A stretch of DNA of 13,917 nt from Candidatus Hydrogenedens sp. (GCA_035378955.1 DAOSUS010000080.1:1-13917), one strand, 5' to 3'. Counted from the stretch's first letter, positions 1 through 7,980 are shown. Notes: generated by a model from the letters alone, not told the origin. Made by a program: numbers and translations.

Positions 1-91
1 ATATTGCCCCAATTGCAATTTCAAAAGGAGTATCTCCAGGCCACCAACCTGTAGGGCCATAAAAAACCGATAAGGTATTGTAAATTTCCAT
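1..91 (-). CDS. HhH-GPD base-excision DNA glycosylase, endonuclease III-related (5' end only)
   Basis: Only the first 30 codons are in the window; the gene continues beyond the left edge. The peptide contains YGPTGWWPGDTPFEIAIGAI. That is the characteristic N-terminal stretch of the endonuclease III-related glycosylases (MagIII-like and archaeal 3-methyladenine or oxoguanine glycosylases), in which G-W-W-P-x-x-T-x-F-E-x-x-x-G-A-I precedes Leu-Thr-Gln-Asn. Family members excise damaged bases from DNA. The ATG start at 91 is the only obvious one in frame. Its ribosome site is poor, as the purine-rich GAGGAAAG lies over 20 bases upstream. It sits 53 bp after the methyltransferase gene on the same strand and may be the last gene of that transcript. 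The helix-hairpin-helix and catalytic Asp or Lys are outside the window, so the exact substrate class cannot be told. Confidence 0.8.
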   Translation of the reverse strand, partial: MEIYNTLSVFYGPTGWWPGDTPFEIAIGAI

Positions 92-144
92 CAATGTTGG
101 TCGTTTTATTTCTTTCCTCTTCTTCCTGCTACAACACTTCATAT

Positions 145-1035
145 TCACATTATTTTCTCGACTTCACTTCGTATTGCTCGTATATGTTCTGGTGTTGTTC
201 CACAACACCCGCCTATAATCCTGGCTCCATTTTTGTAAAAATCCGCAACATATTTTGCAAATATCTCCGGCGTCTTGGGATAGCAAATACCTTCATCAGT
301 TATCTGGGGTTGCCCTGCATTGGGATAAACTAAAAAGGGTATCTCTTTTTCATAAGCATACATTTTTTGCAATAGAACATCCATATCCTCAACGGATAAT
401 GTACAATTTACCCCAATAATAGACACACCCAACTGTTTCATCTCCTGAATAAACACTTCGGGTGTCGTTCCCATAATCGTATTAAATCGCTCTCCATCAC
501 TACTTCTCATAAAAGTAAAGCTAACAACTATCTCTAACTTTGTATTTTCCTTCACAGCACGCACTGCACATCGGGCTTCATCCAAATCAGACATTGTTTC
601 AATAGTGCAGGAATCGGCACCTCCTTCCTCCAATGCAATTGCCTGTTCACGGAACGCTTCATATAATTCATCTTCGGATACATCACCCATCATTATAAAC
701 TTGCCACTGGGACCTATAGAAGCAAGCACATGACATTCTTCTCCTACGGCTTTTCTTGTCAGGTAGGCAGCCTTGCTATTAAGTTCTTTTGCTTCATTTT
801 CTAAACCATAAGATTTTAATTTTATCCGATTTCCACCAAAACTATTGGTAGAAACCAAATCCGCTCCCGCTTCTTTATAAGCAATGGCAATCCCACTCAC
901 AATGTCTGGATGTTTTATATTCCACAGTTCCGGGCACTCTCCTGCCTGCATACCTGCCTTTATTAATAATGTTCCCCAACCTCCATCACCGACTAAAACT
1001 TTACCTGCCTTTATTTTTGCAAATATACCATCCAT
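145..1035 (-). CDS. Homocysteine S-methyltransferase domain protein (MetH N-terminal-like)
   Basis: A 296-residue protein matching the zinc-dependent homocysteine/betaine methyltransferase domain alone, the first module of cobalamin-dependent methionine synthase. The TIM-barrel start is GDGGWGTLL (about residues 16-24). The zinc ligands are visible as Cys211 in GVNC and Cys277-Cys278 in GGCCGTTP. The family moves a methyl group onto a thiol, usually homocysteine to give methionine, in the cytoplasm. The frame is open upstream to 1137, but that would overlap the DUF169 gene by 88 bp. The ATG at 1035 lies 14 bp after the DUF169 stop with AAGGAA 8 bp upstream, so I prefer it. A corrinoid-protein gene lies two genes upstream, which suggests the methyl group comes from a separate methyl-cobalamin carrier rather than a fused one. 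Confidence is high for the family and moderate for homocysteine as the acceptor. Confidence 0.85.
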   Translation of the reverse strand: MDGIFAKIKAGKVLVGDGGWGTLLIKAGMQAGECPELWNIKHPDIVSGIAIAYKEAGADLVSTNSFGGNRIKLKSYGLENEAKELNSKAAYLTRKAVGEECHVLASIGPSGKFIMMGDVSEDELYEAFREQAIALEEGGADSCTIETMSDLDEARCAVRAVKENTKLEIVVSFTFMRSSDGERFNTIMGTTPEVFIQEMKQLGVSIIGVNCTLSVEDMDVLLQKMYAYEKEIPFLVYPNAGQPQITDEGICYPKTPEIFAKYVADFYKNGARIIGGCCGTTPEHIRAIRSEVEKIM

Positions 1036-1049
1036 TAAGATATTTCCTT

Positions 1050-1865
1050 TTATTCCCCTTTTGTTAAATGCTTCCATATTTCTTTTACTAAAAAACTGTT
1101 TGGAGCGTCCTTTTCTACTTGTAAAAACAACTCCCATGGAAAAGCAATTGTTAAATAGTTATCACCTATTTGTTTTTTTACATTTAATCGAGCAGAAACA
1201 TCGGTCAACCCAATAACGGCTTTGGGTTCTCCATCATCATTTGTATACGCCCAAATACCTATCGTCTGGCACCCAGCCGAATATGGGACAATGACATTAT
1301 TCATTGTTTTACTTTGGAAATTGGCAAGGATTATTAATGCGGACAATTGATGGGGTTCTACTAAAAAAACGACTGTCTTAGGTTGTTCTATATCTGGATT
1401 TACTTGAGATAGTGGCTTAAAGATAACATAATCATACGGGATATTTATTATAGGTAATGTCTGAATAAAATTCTGTACCTGTTCTGGGGAAGATAGATAC
1501 CCTTCTCCATATAGAAAATCTTGTAGAAATTCATGGGTAACAAAATTTTTAATTTGTTCGGCAACCCCTTCACCAATAGGATTTCCTTTGTTTCCTGTGG
1601 AAAGAAACCTACAAAAACACTCTTCTCCTCCGGGAAAATCCTTATATAGGTTTCCAAAACCAAGCCCGACACCACCACCCCAACATCCATAGGTTTCACG
1701 AGAAAAAACAGCCGTCTTACCTTTTGCGGCACTTACAAACCACCAAATGACACAACCCCATTTACCGGGTTTAAATTCTATGGCATTTTCTGGTTTCTGA
1801 TTTGACCATAGTATTGCTACTGGCTCATATTTCAGGAACAATAAATCGGAAAGAATTGTTCTCAT
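1050..1865 (-). CDS. DUF169 family protein
   Basis: A 271-residue protein with the DUF169 (COG2043) pattern. A first Cys38 in a hydrophobic turn is followed by AAKGKTAVFSRETYGCWGG (Cys61), then Cys83 and Cys85, and a C-terminal half with GCQTIGIWAY (Cys199) and the closing block TIAFPWELFLQ. The family has no firmly assigned reaction, to my knowledge; its conserved cysteines suggest metal or cofactor binding, which is inference. It starts 9 bp after the corrinoid-protein stop and ends 14 bp before the methyltransferase start, so the three are surely one transcript. Its ribosome site is weak (AGTGG overlapping the upstream stop), so translation may be coupled. The placement between a corrinoid carrier and a methyltransferase suggests a part in corrinoid methyl transfer, for example as a methyl-donor-side enzyme or activator. 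No signal peptide or membrane segment is seen. Confidence 0.8.
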   Translation of the reverse strand: MRTILSDLLFLKYEPVAILWSNQKPENAIEFKPGKWGCVIWWFVSAAKGKTAVFSRETYGCWGGGVGLGFGNLYKDFPGGEECFCRFLSTGNKGNPIGEGVAEQIKNFVTHEFLQDFLYGEGYLSSPEQVQNFIQTLPIINIPYDYVIFKPLSQVNPDIEQPKTVVFLVEPHQLSALIILANFQSKTMNNVIVPYSAGCQTIGIWAYTNDDGEPKAVIGLTDVSARLNVKKQIGDNYLTIAFPWELFLQVEKDAPNSFLVKEIWKHLTKGE

Positions 1866-1874
1866 AAATTACCA

Positions 1875-2552
1875 CTAACTTGCTAAACCTAATTTTGCAT
1901 CGAGATATTCGATACAACCTTGTGGGTCTGGGGAATAGGCATCTGCACCTATCTTATTACAAAAGTCTTGCGTTAACGGAGCTCCTCCTACAACTACCGT
2001 AACATCGGGAACTTCTGATTTCAATACCTTAACTGCCTTTTCCATATTCATCATGGTAGTGGTCAATAAGGCACTCATTCCTACTACCGCACCCGGATTT
2101 TCTTTTAGTGCTTGAAGGAATTTCTCTGGGGAAGTATCTACACCTAAATCAATCACTTTCCAACCTACACCTTCCATCATCATCCGTACAAGATTTTTGC
2201 CTATATCGTGTAAATCACCTTGAACCGTTCCGATAATAAAAATTCCTTTATGTTTCGCTTCACCTCTTTCAAAAGCACTTTTCAAAAACGGCATACCCGC
2301 ATTCATTGCACGTGCTGCCATCAAAACATCCGGAACAAATACCTCATTACAACTAAATTTTTTACCAATCACACTCATACCTTTCATTAATCCATCACTT
2401 AGTATTTGACTTGCAGGTATTCCCATTGCAAGGGCTTGTTGAACCAATTCTTCGGCTCCATCTTGTCCTTTTAAATCAGGTGGATAGGGAGAATTCTTGT
2501 TAATTTTACCTCTTTCAACGCAAATTGCAATTTGTTCCAGAATATTTTCCAT
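1875..2552 (-). CDS. Corrinoid (B12-binding) methyl-carrier protein, MtbC/MetH-like
   Basis: A 225-residue two-domain cobalamin carrier. Residues about 30-95 form the helical cap domain (EELVQQAL...DGLMKGMSVIGKKF...VPDVLMAARAM). Residues about 100-225 form the Rossmann-like B12 domain with the signature DLHDIGKNLV: Asp113, His115 (lower axial cobalt ligand) and Gly118. The other binding loops are GMSALLTTTM (about 158-167) and VVVGGAPLTQDF (about 186-197). This is the standard length for the corrinoid proteins of methylamine, methanol or methylthiol methyltransferase systems. It would shuttle a methyl group between a donor-specific methyltransferase and an acceptor enzyme; the homocysteine methyltransferase two genes downstream is the likely acceptor. 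ATG at 2552 follows AAAGGAAAAGGCT, a good ribosome site. No reductive activator (RamA or MetH C-terminal domain) and no pterin domain are in the window. Confidence 0.9.
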   Translation of the reverse strand: MENILEQIAICVERGKINKNSPYPPDLKGQDGAEELVQQALAMGIPASQILSDGLMKGMSVIGKKFSCNEVFVPDVLMAARAMNAGMPFLKSAFERGEAKHKGIFIIGTVQGDLHDIGKNLVRMMMEGVGWKVIDLGVDTSPEKFLQALKENPGAVVGMSALLTTTMMNMEKAVKVLKSEVPDVTVVVGGAPLTQDFCNKIGADAYSPDPQGCIEYLDAKLGLAS

Positions 2553-2606
2553 AGCCTTTTCCTTTATCTTATATGTTTTTTAGAATTGATTTAAATTATT
2601 ATCAAA

Positions 2607-2933
2607 TTATGAAAGCCTTTTCCAATTATGTCCTCCTCCATTCTTACAGGGAACTCCTCCATACGGCATATCTTTTGATTTGATAACCAAACCACATTTG
2701 GAACACTGATAATTCTTATCCCCTACCTGCCCCAAACATCGCCAATCATGTCCCCCTCCTTCTTTACAACTGCCCATGGAAGGCTGATTAACCGCTTCAA
2801 TGTGCAATCCACACTTGGGGCAATAATAATTTTTTAATACCATCTCATCAGCCGGGGAAGAACTGTTGGATAAGATAAAAAAGGGACCAATAACGATTAT
2901 TAGAATAAATAATAATGTTGTTTTTACTTTCAT
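2607..2933 (-). CDS. Exported or anchored protein with two CxxC-C-H zinc-finger-like repeats
   Basis: A 108-residue protein I do not recognise by name. The N-terminus (residues 4-21, TTLLFILIIVIGPFFIL) is a signal peptide or membrane anchor followed by a Ser-rich stretch. The rest is a tandem duplication. Repeat 1 has Cys38, Cys41, Cys56 and His62; repeat 2 has Cys77, Cys80, Cys96 and His102. Both follow C-x2-C-G-L-x-I, then 14 or 15 residues to C-K-x-G-G-G-H-x-W. The arrangement suggests one metal, probably zinc, per repeat, held outside the cytoplasm, which is unusual for such fingers. The frame is open to 2960, but the ATG at 2933 has AGGA about 10 bases upstream and gives a proper signal sequence. 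The corrinoid-protein gene begins 54 bp downstream, so co-transcription is possible but unproven. Confidence 0.7.
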   Translation of the reverse strand: MKVKTTLLFILIIVIGPFFILSNSSSPADEMVLKNYYCPKCGLHIEAVNQPSMGSCKEGGGHDWRCLGQVGDKNYQCSKCGLVIKSKDMPYGGVPCKNGGGHNWKRLS

Positions 2934-3011
2934 AATTAAATATCCTATTTTATAAGGCAAATATTTTTATGTTCTTTTTGTTCTTAATAACATAGTCGAA
3001 ATATAAATTAA

Positions 3012-3020
3012 TGATATAAT
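3012..3020 (+). promoter_or_regulatory. Extended -10 promoter for the ChrA-like gene
   Basis: TGATATAAT is a perfect extended -10 (TG-N-TATAAT) lying 39 bp before the transporter ATG. No convincing -35 is present at 16-18 bp (candidates such as TAGTCG are poor), which is usual for extended -10 promoters. It predicts transcription start near 3027 and a leader of about 33 bases. Confidence 0.5.
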
Positions 3021-3059
3021 CTTTTCATCTTACAAGTAAAATTTATTTTCTTTTTTATT

Positions 3060-4250
3060 ATGAAACCATCTCAAAACAATACAAATAATAACACACCAAG
3101 CTCTATATCCCTATTCCAGTTATGCTGGGAGTTTTTGAAAATAGGGACGATTGGCTTTGGTGGTGGTTGGGTAGTTATTTCATTAATTCACAATCGTTTC
3201 GTAACACAAAAAAAACTTATCAGTGATGAGGATTTTTCCGTAGGTCTCAGTCTTAGTCAATTTTTAGGTGCTTTGGCTGTAAATACAACTTCATTCGTGG
3301 GAAGAAAATTAAAAGGAATAAAGGGTTCTATTGTTGCCGCATTTTTCTTTTTACTCCCCTCCTTTGTAATTGTCTGTATTCTTGCAGGATTTTATTTTAA
3401 ATTTAACAAAGTATTTGATTTTGAAAGCATATTAAAAGGTATTTCTCCTGTAATTATCGCTCTCATGCTTTCCACCGCATTTGATTTATCTATCAAAATT
3501 AAAAAGGACCTGGCGTTTTTATTTATTTTGTTCTTTGTAATTATTGGCGGTTTATTCAATATTAATTATGTGCTATTGCTTATTGTATCCGGTGTTTTTC
3601 AAATATTATTTTTTCATTCAAAACGAAATAAAACAGGTGAAAATACCCTCCATTCCATTTACTTTCTACAAAATCCTTATTATTTGTTTTCAGGGGTTCC
3701 AGCCTTTCTTTCCATCATAGGAAGCCCTTCTTTTTTTACGATAGGCTTGGTATTTTTTGGAATAGGTTTTATCTTTTTTGGTGGAGGATATGCTCTCCTC
3801 CCCCTTCTTCAAAATATCTTCGTAAACAAACTTCACTGGATTTCCAATCATGATTTTATTGTAGGAATAGCCATAAGCCAAGCAACACCGGGACCTTTTG
3901 CTATAATTGCGACTTTTATGGGATATTATTTAAAAGGTGTTATCGGGGCTTTTATTGCTACTTTTATGATTTTTTTACCTGCGTTTGTGTTTTTACAGAT
4001 ACTTATCAGCCTACAAAATAACTTCAAGGATAATGAAAATGTTCAGGCTTTTATAAAAGGTATTAATATAGCCATCATAGGGCAATTAATTCTTTTATCC
4101 TACCATTTCTCTATAGAAACACTAACCCCTATTTTCGTTCCCTCAATTATTTTCTTACTTATTAGTCTGGTGCTGTTTTTTATTTATAAAACGCCGCCTG
4201 TTATTCTTATTGCTATAGGAATTGTCTACGGACTACTCTTTATCAAATAA
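3060..4250 (+). CDS. Chromate transporter (ChrA/CHR) family membrane protein
   Basis: A 396-residue membrane protein with the two-fold CHR architecture typical of the long-chain family of about 400 residues. Half 1 has FLKIGTIGFGGGW (about residues 25-37) and LSLSQFLGALAVN (63-75). Half 2 repeats this as FFGIGFIFFGGGY (232-244) and ISQATPGPFAI (272-282), followed by GYYLKGVIGAF. About ten hydrophobic segments are visible. Characterised members export chromate, but most homologues outside resistant bacteria have no proven substrate, so the name is a family label. The first half lacks the Pro-Gly-Pro motif that the second half keeps. No good Shine-Dalgarno precedes the ATG, and no other start is available close by. 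The gene is divergent from the zinc-finger-like gene and ends 3 bp from the stop of pilT, so these convergent transcripts must overlap or share a terminator. Confidence 0.85.
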   Translation: MKPSQNNTNNNTPSSISLFQLCWEFLKIGTIGFGGGWVVISLIHNRFVTQKKLISDEDFSVGLSLSQFLGALAVNTTSFVGRKLKGIKGSIVAAFFFLLPSFVIVCILAGFYFKFNKVFDFESILKGISPVIIALMLSTAFDLSIKIKKDLAFLFILFFVIIGGLFNINYVLLLIVSGVFQILFFHSKRNKTGENTLHSIYFLQNPYYLFSGVPAFLSIIGSPSFFTIGLVFFGIGFIFFGGGYALLPLLQNIFVNKLHWISNHDFIVGIAISQATPGPFAIIATFMGYYLKGVIGAFIATFMIFLPAFVFLQILISLQNNFKDNENVQAFIKGINIAIIGQLILLSYHFSIETLTPIFVPSIIFLLISLVLFFIYKTPPVILIAIGIVYGLLFIK

Positions 4251-4253
4251 GGA

Positions 4254-5744
4254 TTATTTCAAAATCTTACGACCTTCTGAGGATTTAATACCGGAAACAA
4301 TTCGTTCGAAGGCTTCTTCATTCGAACAGGCACTCATTGCTTCTTCCTTGGATACCAACCCTTTTTGATATAATTCCACAGCATATTGGTCAAAACTCTT
4401 CATATCGCCATCGACCTCCATTATCCCATGAAGTTTATCAAGGTCACCTTCAAGAATAGCATCGCGAACAATAGGTTTCCCGCCTAATAATATTTCCAGA
4501 CATGGAATTCTACCACCTCCCACCCGTTTCAATAATCTTTGACATACAACTCCCTGAAGTGAATATGCCAATTCCTGACGGATTAGGTCGCGTTCATTCT
4601 GAGGGAAATAACTGATAATACGATTTACTGTATCTACGGCTGTTGTCGTATGGAGAGTACTGAAAACAAGGTGCCCTGTTTCAGCCGCACTTAATCCTGC
4701 ACGTATAGTATCCCTATCACGCATTTCACCAACGAGAATTACATCCGGGTCTTCACGCAACGAACCACGCAAGGCATTGGCAAAGGATAAGGTATCTCTA
4801 CCTACCTGCCGTTGAGAAACGATACTCTTTTTATCCGAATACACATATTCGATAGGGTCTTCAATTGTTATTATATTAGCAGAACGAGTTGCATTTATAT
4901 AATCTACCATCGCTGCTAAGGTAGTAGATTTACCACTTCCCGTAATACCACAGACAAGGAAAAGCCCCCTGTGTTTATTACATACATCGCGAACAACTTC
5001 GGGAATGTTTAACTTTTCAAAAGGTAGAGGTTCTTCAGGAATTAAACGAATAGCCAGAGCGGGTGCACCCATTTTGATATAACCACTACAACGGAGATAA
5101 CCTACCCCCGCAGCATGGTATTGGAAACTGGTTTCGCGCTCTGTATATAACATATCCACTTGTTCCTGTCCTCCCAATTGATATAACAAATCTTTCATAT
5201 CTTCTGCGTTTAAGGGAGGCAAATCTAAAGGAGATAGGTCATTATCTACACGGATATAAGGTCTGGCACCGGCTCTCAAATGCAAATCTGAGGCATTTTT
5301 TGCCTTCATCATTTCTATCATTACATTAATATTGAAACCTGTATTTACATAGGAAAGAACCTCTAATTGCCATGTACGAGAACGAAGTGTTGATTTTGTA
5401 TATCTCTCGATTACATCATCAAGAGGCAAAAGAAGTGGTAATTGCTTCCAGTTAAAGCCGGGAACTAAGACCTTACATAAGCCGTCTTCACACTTGGAAC
5501 GGACACCTATTCGGGTCTCGTCAAATGCCTTATTTATTTCATCATGGTTTGCAGATTCTCTGGTAGCAAATGTAATCTGTATTGAATCTACTTTTTTACT
5601 CAAATCGTTAGATTTGGCAATAAGACTACATCCTTCCGTAGCAATTTTTACTTCCGATGGTACGCCTGTTGCCCGGATTACTTCGTGAAGCCCAATTCTA
5701 AAAATATCCATGATTGTTGACTTGGATTGACTACCTATAAACAT
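4254..5744 (-). CDS. pilT: PilT-family twitching/type IV pilus ATPase with N-terminal extension
   Basis: A 496-residue secretion-superfamily ATPase. The PilT core begins near residue 139 with MIEMMKAKNASDLHLRAGARP and then has AIRLIP (231-236), Walker A GITGSGKST (266-274), the Asp-box region IEDPIEY (294-300), Walker B DVILVGEMRD (334-343) and the His box HLVFSTLHTTTAVDTV (358-373). The C-terminal block FDQYAVELYQKGLVSKEEAM is also PilT-like. PilT hexamers drive pilus retraction at the inner membrane. Typical PilT has about 345 residues; here about 130 extra N-terminal residues of unrecognised type come first, with Cys85 and Cys90. ATG at 5744 has AAAGGG about 9 bases upstream; the next Met (5711) has no ribosome site. 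The gene is single on its strand, with no other pilus gene nearby. It could be a PilU-like paralogue or a regulator rather than the main retraction motor. Confidence 0.88.
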   Translation of the reverse strand: MFIGSQSKSTIMDIFRIGLHEVIRATGVPSEVKIATEGCSLIAKSNDLSKKVDSIQITFATRESANHDEINKAFDETRIGVRSKCEDGLCKVLVPGFNWKQLPLLLPLDDVIERYTKSTLRSRTWQLEVLSYVNTGFNINVMIEMMKAKNASDLHLRAGARPYIRVDNDLSPLDLPPLNAEDMKDLLYQLGGQEQVDMLYTERETSFQYHAAGVGYLRCSGYIKMGAPALAIRLIPEEPLPFEKLNIPEVVRDVCNKHRGLFLVCGITGSGKSTTLAAMVDYINATRSANIITIEDPIEYVYSDKKSIVSQRQVGRDTLSFANALRGSLREDPDVILVGEMRDRDTIRAGLSAAETGHLVFSTLHTTTAVDTVNRIISYFPQNERDLIRQELAYSLQGVVCQRLLKRVGGGRIPCLEILLGGKPIVRDAILEGDLDKLHGIMEVDGDMKSFDQYAVELYQKGLVSKEEAMSACSNEEAFERIVSGIKSSEGRKILK

Positions 5745-5821
5745 AAGTATTGCCCTTTATTAAGCCCGTTATTTTTGGTGTTAAATTACATAAAATCTAT
5801 AAATATTGAAAATATTGTCAT

Positions 5822-5851
5822 AATATAATAAATTTTTCAGTCAAAAGTCAA
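5822..5851 (-). promoter_or_regulatory. Probable sigma-70 promoter for the pilT-like gene
   Basis: On the minus strand TTGACT (5851-5846) and TATATT (5827-5822) are 18 bp apart. Transcription would begin near 5815, leaving a leader of about 70 bases before the pilT ATG. The site lies directly after the stop of the upstream DUF4432 gene, so pilT is probably transcribed separately. Confidence 0.45.
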
Positions 5852-5860
5852 TATTTTTAA

Positions 5861-6949
5861 CTAATTTTTTTCAAAAAATTTTCTTGTTTTTTCATCAATA
5901 ACTCCAATTTCAAGTTCATGGGTCCTGGTTTCTCCTGCTTTTAGATAGTCCATTTCCCCTCTTTTTTCTGTTTCATCTCTGCCCAATACACCTGCATTAC
6001 ACGGCTCTAATCCAACTACATACTCGCCTGTACCTAACATTTTCCATTGGACTAATTTGGGTAATTGCGTCTTGTTGTATTTGATATAAACCCCGTAGAA
6101 ATTGGATTCCAATTTCGGTTTTACATGATAAATACCAATAACAACATCTCCATTTTTTTGTGTTTTGACATCATGAAAATATACTCTTTCCTGATAATTT
6201 TCGGCAGGTGTAGTTATCTCATACCAAGCGTCTTTCCCCTGTTTTGCAATTTCATCTCTTGGAACGGTTTTTTTAACTGGGATATAGACCCTGGCACCTT
6301 CACATACTACAGGCCAGCCAATATTACAATGATATAACATCATAAATGGTGTTTTACGAAAACCCTCATTTGTTATTTTGTCTGTAATCTTAAAATAATT
6401 CGCACCTAAATATGTTTCGACCTTCCTTTCAATTACAATGTTTTCTGCAAAAAGAGCCGTCTGTCTCATTTTACCTTTTATAGATAAATAATACTTATCC
6501 TCTACCCATTTTTTTTCGATACATATATCTTCCGCAGGTGTATTGCTAATTCTACCATGTAATCCTTCACCTGTCAATTCACTTTTTTCACACGGAGGAC
6601 CAACATTAGTAACACCGCAGGTAGTTAGAAGCCCCCCAAAATAACTTCGTAACCAGCGAATACCTTCGGGTTCGTAGTAAAAGGGAGCCACATCGCCTGG
6701 TGTAGAACGCCAACCTAATGGAATTCCTTTATAACTTGCATGTGAAATATCCATACAACGGTCTAAATACACAGAAAACTCCAAACCTGAACCATTATAT
6801 ACTAATGCGGAACGCGATGGAAATGCTTTGCCATCTTGAAGTATAGATGTTTGAATACCTGCAATCTGGTCTATTTGACCTGCATATTTTTTCATTTCTA
6901 AGAGTGATACTTCATACCAACTTTTTGCTGTTTTTGTCTTCTTTTCCAT
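5861..6949 (-). CDS. DUF4432 / aldose 1-epimerase-like protein
   Basis: A 362-residue protein matching DUF4432, a branch of the galactose mutarotase-like superfamily. Diagnostic stretches are EFSVYLDRCMDISHASYKG (about residues 57-75), GEGLHGRISNTPAE with His131, FMMLYHCNIGWPV with His207, and VVGLEPCNAG with Glu315. In the superfamily a His and a Glu act on the sugar ring; His207 and Glu315 are the natural candidates here, which is inference from motif placement. The substrate is unknown, but a sugar or sugar acid is likely. It starts 3 bp after the stop of the alcohol dehydrogenase gene with AAAGGA in the overlap region, so the two are one translationally linked unit. No signal peptide is present, so it should be cytoplasmic. 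Confidence 0.85.
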   Translation of the reverse strand: MEKKTKTAKSWYEVSLLEMKKYAGQIDQIAGIQTSILQDGKAFPSRSALVYNGSGLEFSVYLDRCMDISHASYKGIPLGWRSTPGDVAPFYYEPEGIRWLRSYFGGLLTTCGVTNVGPPCEKSELTGEGLHGRISNTPAEDICIEKKWVEDKYYLSIKGKMRQTALFAENIVIERKVETYLGANYFKITDKITNEGFRKTPFMMLYHCNIGWPVVCEGARVYIPVKKTVPRDEIAKQGKDAWYEITTPAENYQERVYFHDVKTQKNGDVVIGIYHVKPKLESNFYGVYIKYNKTQLPKLVQWKMLGTGEYVVGLEPCNAGVLGRDETEKRGEMDYLKAGETRTHELEIGVIDEKTRKFFEKN

Positions 6950-6952
6950 ACT

Positions 6953-7918
6953 TTATCCTTTATCATTACGAAAATCTATTAATACTTTAAGGCAATCTTT
7001 ATTTTGAGCCAACTCGAATGCATTTATTATATCTTCAAAAGCAAACTTATGGCTTATCATATATTCTACTTCAACTTTCTTTTTCGCTAATGCCTCCAAT
7101 GCTCGTTCAAAAGGACCACAACGAGAACCTATAATTTTGATTTCATCTACAACTAATTTAGAAAGATTTATACTATTCGGTTGTTCAGTGGTGCTTTTTA
7201 TGACTAATGTTCCTTGGGGTCGCAATATATCTAATGCAAAGGATTGAGCCACTGGATTCCCTGTAGCATCTATTACAACATCTACATTTTTATCTTTCCA
7301 ATAATCTAATAAACATGTATCAATTCCAAATATATTTAATAAAAACATTTTTTGTGAGTGTTTCCCTATACATACCAATTTTCGAACATAGGGATTTATA
7401 ATTTGAGAAATAATTTGTCCCATTCGCCCATCACCTAAAACTACCACAAAATCATTCGGGTTAAATTGCACTTGTTCGAGAATCCGATATCCTGCTGCAA
7501 CAGGTTCGGTAAATACAGCGATTTCGTCAGATAAACCATTAGGAATAATATGTAAATTCTTTTCAGGAAGTGTAGTATATTCCGCAAACACACCATCTCT
7601 ATTGTATATCCCGAGCACAGTTCGTTTCGGACAGTGATTCGACATACCTCTAAGGCAAAATGAGCAACAATAGCAGGGACAATTTATCTCCCCAACCACC
7701 CGTCTACCAATTAAACTTTTATTCTGTGCATCAACAACCTCCCCCACAAACTCATGCCCTAATATACCCTTAAAACCCATGTATCCCTTTACAATTTCTA
7801 AATCCGTTTTACATATCCCCGCCATCAAAACCTTGATTAATACTTCATTCTTATTCTGAATAGGTATTGGAACCTCTTTTATTAATAATTCTTTCCCATC
7901 AAAATATAAAGATTTCAT
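6953..7918 (-). CDS. Zinc-dependent alcohol/polyol dehydrogenase (MDR family)
   Basis: A 321-residue medium-chain dehydrogenase, cytoplasmic, likely NAD(P)-dependent. Catalytic zinc ligands are Cys36 (GICKTD), His55 and Glu56 (LGHEFVGE). The structural zinc loop NCPCYCCSFCLRGMSNHC keeps the C-x2-C-x2-C-x7-C spacing (Cys82, 85, 88, 96) with two extra cysteines at 80 and 84. The dinucleotide fold carries VVVLGDGRMGQ (about 158-168). It resembles the threonine/sorbitol dehydrogenase branch, though the exact alcohol is unknown. The frame opens with a TTG at 7930, but ATG at 7918 gives the usual MDR start. The downstream DUF4432 protein is 3 bp away, suggesting that the pair oxidises and epimerises the same sugar or polyol. 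The upstream promoter at 7981-8009 fits this as a two-gene operon. Confidence 0.88.
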   Translation of the reverse strand: MKSLYFDGKELLIKEVPIPIQNKNEVLIKVLMAGICKTDLEIVKGYMGFKGILGHEFVGEVVDAQNKSLIGRRVVGEINCPCYCCSFCLRGMSNHCPKRTVLGIYNRDGVFAEYTTLPEKNLHIIPNGLSDEIAVFTEPVAAGYRILEQVQFNPNDFVVVLGDGRMGQIISQIINPYVRKLVCIGKHSQKMFLLNIFGIDTCLLDYWKDKNVDVVIDATGNPVAQSFALDILRPQGTLVIKSTTEQPNSINLSKLVVDEIKIIGSRCGPFERALEALAKKKVEVEYMISHKFAFEDIINAFELAQNKDCLKVLIDFRNDKG

Positions 7919-7980
7919 TAATTCGCCCAAAACTGCACTTGAGTTTTATGAAAATGAGTAAAAATTTTTTATTAATCTAT

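Noticed and set aside
94..333. Plus-strand 79-codon frame at the left edge
   Set aside because: It is a shadow of the methyltransferase gene, without a ribosome site or recognisable domain.
1036..1137. Longer start for the methyltransferase (34 extra residues)
   Set aside because: It would overlap the DUF169 gene by 88 bp; the ATG at 1035 has its own AAGGAA and begins at the normal domain boundary.
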